DNA from: Homarus americanus
Taxonomy: Eukaryota > Arthropoda > Malacostraca > Decapoda > Nephropidae
Length of the DNA stretch: 64,000 nt
NCBI RefSeq assembly: GCF_018991925.1
Contig: NW_024724368.1
Location: forward strand, 2,175,162-2,239,161
Direction of reading: 5' to 3'
Shown: one piece after another, positions 56,139 through 64,000 of the stretch
How the letters are laid out: the number at the start of each line of letters is the position of its first letter
Position numbering within the stretch: the first letter of the stretch is position 1
Notes under the pieces: model-generated
Databases searched by the model: none
What the model was told of the DNA's origin: nothing
Seen by the model: only the letters and a program-made list of their open reading frames with translations
Position numbers and translations under genes: made by a program

Positions 56139-56885
56139 ACATAAGAACATAAGAATGGAGGAAACTGCAGCGGGTCCCATACTAGGCAGTCCCATTTACA
56201 CCTAACCCCTATTGCCTATATCCATCCAACCTAACCTAACCCCTATTTTCATATATCCATCCAACCTAACCTAACCTAACCCTATTGCTCATAAAACCAT
56301 CCAACCAAACCCAACCTAACCCCTATTGCTCATAACCATCCAACCCAACCCAACCTAACCCCTATTTCTCATAACCATCCAACCTAACCAACCCCCTATT
56401 TCATATATCCATCCAACCTAACCTAACCTAGCCCCTATTGCTCATAAATCCATCCAACCTAACCTAACCTACCCTATTTCTCATAACCATCCAACCCAAC
56501 CTAACCCCTATTTCTCATATATCCATCCAACCTAACCTAACCTAACCCCTATTTCTATAACCACATCCAACCTAACCTAACCTAACCCCTATTTCTCATA
56601 ACCATCCAACCTAACCTAACCTAACCCCTATTTCTCATATATCCATCCAACCTAACCTAACCTAACCCCTATTGCTCATATATCCACCCAACCTATTTTT
56701 GAAGCTATCCAGCGTATTCGAGTTAATGATGATATTTGGTAACTTGTTCCACTCGTCCACGACTCTATTTCCAGACCAATGTTTACCTATCTCGCGCCTA
56801 ACTCTAAACTTGTCTCATTTAAAACCATTGTTATGAGTTCGCACCTGGTTGGATAGTTTGAGTACCTTTGTTTAGTCCTGATATC
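56139..56885 (-). mobile_element. CR1-like LINE 3' end with internal satellite expansion
   Basis: Read on the minus strand: RTHNNGFK, DKFRVRREIGKHWSG, NRVVDEWNKLPNIIIN, SNTLDSFKN, then a tandem array (56205-56695), then a 3' end finishing TTCTTATGTTCTTATGTATC. An 8-bp TTCTTATG tail is characteristic of CR1-like elements. The RT part matches the remnant at 3760-4205. Stops break the frame. Confidence 0.75.
56205..56695. repeat. ~36-bp tandem array with CCTAA runs inside a LINE
   Basis: Roughly a dozen variable units built of CATCCAACCTAACCTAAC and CCCTATTTCTCATATAT. It sits at the point where the other LINE copy (near 4165) has a single GGTTGGGTGTAAA segment, so it seems to have expanded inside the element. 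Confidence 0.75.
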
Positions 56886-57141
56886 AGTTTTGTTGATAGA
56901 TAGACAGACGGACAAGGAACAAGAGGAGGAGGAGGAGGAGGAGGAGGAGGAGGAGGAAGAAGAACAAGAGGAGGAGAGGAGTAGAATGATCCCGTCTGGT
57001 CGATGCTGCCCAAGAAGACATATCGACCCCCGTGTGACGCTCCCGCCCGACCACCCACCCACACCGCCCATCCTCCCACCCACACCGCCCCCGAAATAAC
57101 GTGACATCGCCTCGGCTGCAAGACAAACTCAAGCCAGGTCT

Positions 57142-57217
<76 letters not shown>

Positions 57218-57639
57218 AATAACAATCAGACATACAAACACTCACCCTCCCACAAGAAACTGTACCAGAGTGTCTTGCTCATAAATTCCTTGGAGGCAGG
57301 GGGCAGCAGCAGTAAGGGGGGAGGGAGGAAAGGAGGAGGGAGGAAGGGAGAGGGAGGAAGGGGGAGGGAGGTGCTGTAACAGGGGTGTCTTATCTCACCC
57401 AGCTTGACAAAATACGACCAAATGACCTCGTTCACAGCTGTAACTGAGGGGAGGGTGTTAGGAGGCTGGGAGAGGGAGGAAAAGGGAGGAGAGGAAGGGA
57501 GGAGGGAAGGGAGGAGGGAGAGAGTTAGATATTGTCAAAGTCATTCCACATAATCTAACCCAACCTCCATACAATGAGTTTATGAATTGGTTTACCTCAA
57601 GGGGTCGACTGGGGCCATGTACTCTAACCTAACCTAACC

Positions 57640-57705
57640 TAACCAAACCAAACCTAACCTAACCTAACCTAACCTAACCTAACCAAACCAAACCTAACCT
57701 AACCA
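57640..57705. repeat. CCTAA/CCAAA tract
   Basis: CCTAACCTAACC units interspersed with AACCAAACCA, about 65 bp. Confidence 0.8.
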
Positions 57706-58149
57706 AGAGAGAGACGTGGGAATCAAGGTGAGGAGGAGGCATCTTGTGAGCGGTTATGAGGAGGTCTGAGTAAGAGATACCTTGCCAACCAAGTTACCAA
57801 GGAATGTTTGGCTGGCGTCCTGTGCTGTCACCTGGAAATAAAGATAAGAGGGAGGGAAGGAGGAGGAGGAGGGAGAGATAGTGAGGGAGGGGAAGGGAAG
57901 GAAAGAAGGAGGGGCATAGTAGAATGGAGGGAGGGAGGAGGAGGAGGAGGAGGGATAGATGGATGGAGGGAGAGAGAGGGAGAACAGGAGAGGAAGTAGG
58001 AGATCAGAAACAGCTACTTGAAGCGCGAAGGACCCGCACCTTAGAACGAAATTTTTGGACAGTTGCGTGTTTCTGTTTTAATATCCGGTATGTCTGTGTG
58101 TGTGTGTGTGTGTGTGTGTTGGGAGAGTGAGTTGAGGGTGTGTGACGCC

Positions 58150-58208
<59 letters not shown>

Positions 58209-58551
58209 ATCCATACACACAAACACAACCAATGATACGAAACAACTAAACTACTTTATATGTTAAAACACAACAACACTACCCCTCCCCCTCCCCACCC
58301 ATCACAACCCCTTCCCCCTTCCCCCACCCCTCACATCCCCTCCCCCCACCTCACATCCCCTCCCCATAAGCCTCCACAGCAAACTACCCAAACTACAAGG
58401 CATATTTACCTCTTTAAACAACTTTTATTATGTACTGTTTTTTGGAGGTCATTTCCAAAATACGCTCACGTGTTACTGTGTCATATATCAATGTTTAAAA
58501 AATACATCTAGTTAATGGAGTGAATTAAAACATTTACAAAACAAATCATAT

Positions 58552-59012
58552 GGGGGGGAGGGTGAGGGGAAGGGAGGGAGGGTGAGGGAGGGGTGAAGGA
58601 GGAGGGTGGAGGAGTGAGGAGGAGGGGGAAGGGAGGGTGAAGGAGGAGGTAAAGGAGGGGTGAAGGAGGAGGGTGAGGGAAGAGGGTGAGGAGGGAGGGG
58701 TGAAGGGAGGAGGGGTGAAGGAGGAGGGGGAAGGAGGAGGAGGGAGGGTGAGGGAGGGAGGGGGCGAAGGAGGGAGGAGGGGGAGGAGGGTAGGGAGGGG
58801 GGGGGGGGAGGGAGGGGGGAGGGGGGGGAGGAGAGGGGATGAAGGAAAAGGAGGGAGGGGGTGAAGGAGGAGGGTGAGGGAAGGGGGAGGGGTGAGGGAG
58901 GGAGGGTGAGGGGAGGGGTGAAGGGAGGGAGGGGTGAAGGAGGAGGGAGGGGAGGGAGAGGGTTGGGGGAGGAGGGTGAAGGAGGGGTGAGGGAGGGGTG
59001 AAGGGAGGGGGT
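58552..59012 (+). repeat. GGAGGGTGAGGGAGG polypurine block
   Basis: About 460 bp of G-rich repeats (GGAGGGTGAGG, GGGTGAAGGAGG) with runs of up to ten G near 58797-58806; similar in composition to the block at 61990-64000. Confidence 0.9.
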
Positions 59013-59107
59013 GACTATATTTCGAGTCGTGTGAATATTTATAAAAACTGAATCCAGGTTTGATATATTATGGTGATGGAGGACTGGCCTGCCTAATGAC
59101 TTTAACG

Positions 59108-59161
<54 letters not shown>

Positions 59162-59196
59162 CTAGGTGTAAAAGAGGAGACTGTTCTACACACACG

Positions 59197-59241
<45 letters not shown>

Positions 59242-59298
59242 TCATTACTCAAAGTTCCTCAACATATAACTCCGTATCGTCATAATAACAATAAAAAT

Positions 59299-59340
<42 letters not shown>

Positions 59341-59358
59341 AACAAGTGTACTTAGTCT

Positions 59359-59394
<36 letters not shown>

Positions 59395-59713
59395 ATAGCG
59401 GCCAAACATTAGCAGGAAGGTTCATGCCACCGATGTCTCAACATTCTCACCACCTACCACCACCCATCACCATCACCCACACCTCACATCACCACACCTC
59501 ACCACACACACACACTATCTCACACCTCACCATTACCACACCTCACATTCCACACACCTCACCACTACACACCCACACCATCTCTCACACCCTCCACCAC
59601 TACCACACCTCACATCCCACACCCCACCACCCTCCACCACCCACCACGGTCTTTTGTACATGGAACCTAATGGCAACATGAAGGAAACATACTGAGGAAC
59701 ATTTGGTAAGGAC

Positions 59714-59805
<92 letters not shown>

Positions 59806-60091
59806 TACACACACAATATGCCTCCTCCTTCCATAAAACCAGAATTCCATTAACATTTCGGGTCGTACGAGGTGGTGATTCTCTCACTTGGTGGTCGAGG
59901 AGGCCCCACAGCGTCCTCCAGGTCAAGAGCACCATAGAGTGAGTTGGAAGGAGGAGCCTTGGACTTACATGGCTCTAATCCTCCGCCACTCCGACCCTCT
60001 CACTTTCACTCAACCTCCCCTTCATTCTCTCTCCTTCCCTCTCACACAATCTAACCTAACCTAAACCTAACCTCAGGAGGGTAGGACTCAG

Positions 60092-60145
<54 letters not shown>

Positions 60146-60404
60146 TGACCACTCCCTCTCTTCCTCCACACATTTATCTCTCTCTCTTTAATCACCACGA
60201 GAAGAGAGAGACATTACTGAGACACACACACACACAAGATACATTACTAAGAAACTAACGAATCATCTCTCTCATTTTTAATCCTGGTGAGGCACCTTCA
60301 ATGTTTACACAAAAGAGACAGTTTCTCAGACGGGCCCCGGGTTATGAGAGATACAACCAAGGTTACGTTAGGTTAGGTTAGGTCGTCTGGACAAATAACG
60401 TTTG

Positions 60405-60875
60405 CTGGACACTAAGAGTTTACTTGACAATAAACGTTTACTTGACAATAAACGTTTGCTGGACAATAAACGTTTACTGGACAATAAACGTTTACTGGAC
60501 AATAAACGTTTACTGGACAATAAACGTTTGCTGGACAATAAACGCTATGGACAATAAACGTTTACTGGACAATAAACGTTTGCTAGACAATAAACGTTTA
60601 CTGGACAATAAACGTTTGCTGGACAATAAACGTTTGCTGGACAATAAACGTTTGCTGGACAATAAACGTTTGCTGGACAATAAACGTTTACTGGACAATA
60701 AACGTTTACTGGACAATAAACGTTTACTGGACAATAAACATTTGCTGGACAAAAAACGTTTGCTGGACACTAAAGGTTTACTTGACAATAAACGCTTACT
60801 GGACAATAAACGTTTACTGGACAATAAACGTTTACTGGACAATAAACGTTTGCTGGACAATAAATGTTTACTAGA
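60405..60875 (+). repeat. 18-bp minisatellite with AATAAA in every unit
   Basis: About 26 copies of CTGGACAATAAACGTTTA (TTTACT/TTTGCT variants). 18 is a multiple of three, so the frame stays open as LDNKRL repeats; I treat this as non-coding. Degenerate outlying units occur at 60957-61020. Confidence 0.9.
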
Positions 60876-61019
60876 TTCATTATACCCTTATGAGAGACAT
60901 AAACGTTCACACACACACACACCAGATCTCTTGTGGGGGAACCATAATAGATCTTTATGAGAGGCGATAAACGTTCGTCCAGACAGATAAATTCTTTCTG
61001 GAGGCAATAAACATTTGTT

Positions 61020-61067
<48 letters not shown>

Positions 61068-61069
<2 letters not shown>

Positions 61070-61760
61070 CAGTGCAAGCTCCAGCAGTGACAGTGGGTGC
61101 CCATCCTCTCCAGTTAGTGCAGTCTGCCAAACTCCTGGGTGTTACCATAGACCACAAACTGGACTGGAAGGCCCATGTAAACAACACAATCAAGGCAGCC
61201 TCTACCGACTCTACATGCTATGACGACTTAGGTCACTTGGGACACCCACGCCAGAGCTGAGGACCATCTACAACACCTTTATTCCCAAATTAACGTATGC
61301 GTCACCAGCCTGGCTCTTCTTTTCAACTCTACCCAACAACGTCGGTTAGAGAAGGCTGCAGAGGGCCTGCAGAATCATGCTCGGCGCAGACTACTCCGGC
61401 TACACCAACGCTCTTCCACCTGGAAATGCCATCCTCAGTGATCTCCACCACCAAGCTCTTGCAAGGTTTGGCAGGACTGCACCATCCTCGTCATCGCCAC
61501 CCCTGCCACCGGCAGTCCTCCCACCCACCTCGCGCAGTCCGCCACTACAACAAAATTCAGCCCATAAGAGCCCGCACTGATAGATATAAGAACAGCACCA
61601 TCCCATCTATTGGTAAAATAATAAACAACTCCTGATTTATGTACTGTACAGCCCTGTAAATGTTTTGAACGTATATTATTGTGTCTAAATCACATGTAAG
61701 TTTGTATATTTTCAGCCACCGGCTGCAACTCTACAAAAAACCGTTTATTATTATTATTAC
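61068..61760 (+). mobile_element. LINE 3' fragment with TTA tail, inside a CA microsatellite (copy 2)
   Basis: Begins after a CA array (61021-61066). Conceptual frames give QSAKLLGVTIDHKLDWKAHV, then TYASPAWLFFSTLPN, RACRIMLGADYSGYTNAL and, from 61530, AVRHYNKIQPIRARTDRYKN: the C-terminal part of an I/Jockey/R1-group reverse transcriptase, interrupted by frameshifts. It ends AAAACCGTTTATTATTATTA, then ACACAC-rich repeat. Same family as 47752-48139. Confidence 0.85.
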
Positions 61761-61804
61761 AGACACATACACACACACACACACACGCAGATACACACAC
61801 ATAA

Positions 61805-61859
<55 letters not shown>

Positions 61860-61989
61860 ATCCCCATACAAACAATAACAGCAGCAGCAGGTAGGCCAGG
61901 TGAGCTGCCAGCCAGGTATATTAACACAACAAACACCTAAACAAACAAACGAAGGGAGAGAAGACCTGCCACTTAGGGGTAATAAACAG

Positions 61990-64000
61990 GGAGGAGGGGA
62001 GGGGAGGAGGAGGAGGAGGGAGGAGGAGGGTGAGGGAGGAGGAGGTGAGGGGAGGAGGAGGGTGAGGGAGGAGGAGGTGAGGAGGAGGAGGTGGGGAGGG
62101 GAGAGGAGGGGAGGGAGGGGAGGGGAAGGGGGAGGGAGGAGAGGGGGAGGGAGGAGAGGGGAGGGGAGGAGGGAGGGGAGGGGAGGAGGAGGTGGGAGGG
62201 AGGAGGGAGGGGTGGGGAGGAGGAGGGGAGGGAGGAGGAGGGGGAGGGAGGAGGAGGGGAGGGGAGGAGGAGGGGGGGGAGGAGGAGGGGGAGGGAGGAG
62301 GAGGGGAGGGAGGGAGGAGGGAGGGGGAGAGGAGGGAGGGGTGAGGGAGGAGGGAGGGAGGGGGGAGGGAGGGGTGGAGGGGAGGAGGAGGGTGAGGGAG
62401 AGGGAGGGGTGAGGGGAGGAGGAGGGGGAGGGGGAGGAGGGGGAGGGAGGAGGAGGGGTGAGGGAGAGGGAGGGGGAGGGGGAGGGAGGGGTGGAGGGAG
62501 GAGGAGGGGTGAGGGAGGAGGAGTGAGGGAGGAGGAGGGGAGGGGAGGGAGGAGGTGAGGGAGGAGGGGAGGGGAGGGGGAGGGGAGGAGGGGGAGGAGG
62601 GGAGGAGGAGGGGAGGGAGGAGGGAGGGGAGAGGGAGGGGGAGGGGGAGGAGGGAGGTGGGGAGGGGAGGGGAGGGAGGGGAGGGAGGGGGAGGGAGGGT
62701 GAGGGGAGGAGGAGGGAGGGAGGGGAGGAGGGGTGAGGGGAGGAGGGAGGTGGGAGAGAGGGAGGGGTGAGGGAGGAGAGGGGAGGGGAGGAGGTGGTGG
62801 GAGGGAGGAGGAGGGAGGGAGGAGGAGGGAGGGAGGAGGAGAGGGAGGAGGTGAGGGAGGAGGAGGGGTGGGAGGAGGTGAGGGAGAGGGAGGAGGGGAG
62901 GAGGGGAGAGGGGGAGGGAGGAGGAGGGGGGAGGAGGGAGGTGAGGGGGAGGGAGGGGTGGGGAGGGGAGGAGGGGAGGGGTGAGGGAGGGAGAGGGAGG
63001 GGGAGGAGGAGGGAGGGGGGGGGAGAGGGTGAGGGGAGGAGGAGGGGTGGAGGGAGAGAGGAGGGGTGAGGGAGGAGGAGGGGTGGGGAGGGGAGGAGGA
63101 GGGAGGAGGAGGTGAGGGGAGGAGGGGAGGGGAGGGAGGAGGAGGGGGTGAGGGAGGAGGAGGGGGAGGGGAGGGAGTGAGGGAGGAGGAGGGGAGGGAG
63201 AGGGAGGGGAGGGGAGGAGGGAGGGGAGGGAGAGGAGGTGAGAGGGAGGAGAGGTGAGGGGAGGAGGGAGGGAGGAGAGGGAGGGTGAGGGGAGGAGGGA
63301 GGTGAGGGGAGGGGAGGGTGAGGGAGGAGGGGGGTGGGGAGGGAGGAGGAGGGGTGAGGGGAGGAGGGAGGGTGAGGGAGAGGGAGGGAGGGAGGAGGAG
63401 GGTAGGGAGGGAGGGAGGGTGAGGGGAGGAGGAGGGGTGAGGGAGGGAGGAGGGAGGGAGGAGGGGAGGGAGGAGGGAGGGAGGAGAGAGAGGTGAGGGA
63501 GGATGAGGGGTGAGGGAGGAGGAGGAGGAGGGGAGTGAGGGGAGGAGGGAGGGGAGGGGAGGAGGGGTGAGAGGGAGGGAGGAGGAGGTGAGGGAGAGGA
63601 GGAGGGAGGGGAGGAGGGAGGGAGGAGGGGGAGGGGAGAGGGGAGGGGGGAGGGGAGGAGAGGGGGAGGGGAGGAGGGAGGGGTAGGGAGGAGGAGGGGG
63701 AGGGGAGGGGAGAGGAGAGGGGAGAGAGGGGAGGGGAGGAGGGGAGGGGGAGGGAGAGGGAGGGGAGAGGGAGGGGAGGAGGAGGGGGGAGAGGAGGGGG
63801 AGGGGAGGAGGAGGTGGAGGGAGAGAGGGGGAGGGGAGGAGGGGAGGGGGAGGGGGAGGAGGGAGGGGAGGAGGGAGGGGAGAGGGGAGGGAGGGAGGGG
63901 TGGGAGGAGGAGAGTGAGGGGAGAGGAGGGTGAGGGGAGGAGGAGGGGTGAGGGAGGAGAGAGGGAGGAGGAGGAGGGAGGAGGGAGTGGAGGAGGAGGA
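61990..64000 (+). repeat. Polypurine (GGA/GGGA) tract, >2 kb, runs off the window
   Basis: About 2,010 bp of almost pure G and A with occasional T: GGAGG, GGGAGGAGG and GGTGAGGGAGG motifs. Every frame free of TGA/TAG is open by composition (Gly/Arg/Glu). The end lies beyond the window. Confidence 0.95.

Noticed and set aside
56205..56695. True telomere or telomere-healing site
   Set aside because: CCTAA runs are short and interrupted by CCCTATTTCTCATATAT within each unit, and the array is inside a LINE.
60424..60960. LDNKRL-repeat protein
   Set aside because: The unit is 18 bp, so the frame stays open automatically; no signal or flanking exon, and AATAAA in each unit argues against coding.
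61900..63496. Gly/Arg/Glu-rich frames in the polypurine tract
   Set aside because: Composition alone removes most stops; no evidence of genes.

Overview
This window looks like nuclear DNA of an arthropod, most likely a decapod crustacean. The evidence is one intron-rich muscle-type gene, extreme microsatellite density (CA/GT, GA, AAT, GGT and GGA arrays in almost every kilobase), scattered short tracts of the arthropod telomere motif TTAGG/CCTAA, and several LINE and MITE families. I cannot fix the species. There is no sign of operons, CRISPR or other prokaryotic features.

The only protein-coding gene I can support is a sarcalumenin (SRL) homologue on the + strand. It has 14 coding exons from 11293 to 39188, found by joining open frames at GT/AG borders with fully consistent phases (6,087 nt, 2,028 codons plus stop). 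Exon 1 is a signal peptide. Exon 2 is a short conserved-looking segment. Exons 3 to 6 form a huge acidic/repetitive lumenal region: a Pro-Glu stretch, about 16 copies of a 17-residue acidic repeat, seven 54-residue modules with a W-x-E-P-W-Q-T-H core, and a Glu/Asp tract. Exon 7 is a linker, and exons 8 to 14 encode an EHD/dynamin-type GTPase-like domain (P-loop GPYSTGKS, NKAD) with the sarcalumenin C-terminal domain. Sarcalumenin is a Ca2+-binding glycoprotein of the sarcoplasmic reticulum lumen that supports SERCA and Ca2+ buffering. Exons 2 to 6 are all phase 1-1 and multiples of three, so the whole acidic cassette could be skipped, leaving a protein of about 547 aa.

Layout: 1-10 kb is upstream intergenic DNA with a CR1-like LINE fragment, a foldback MITE and simple repeats. 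A TATA plus initiator pair near 10.0 kb is a candidate promoter. 11.3-39.2 kb is the gene; its introns carry several TA-flanked MITEs, a 1.1-kb non-autonomous hAT-like element, pogo/Tigger-like palindromes and minisatellites. 39.2 to about 41.55 kb is the probable 3' UTR. From 41.6 kb to the end I see no gene: minisatellites, three fragments of one LINE family each sitting inside a CA/GT microsatellite, a second CR1-like LINE fragment with an internal satellite expansion, an 18-bp minisatellite at 60.4 kb, and a polypurine (G/A) tract of about 2 kb that runs off the window.

Exon 4 contains three one-base deletions within about 105 bp that together restore frame but leave an in-frame stop between them. 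This is either a consensus error in a repeat or a real lesion.
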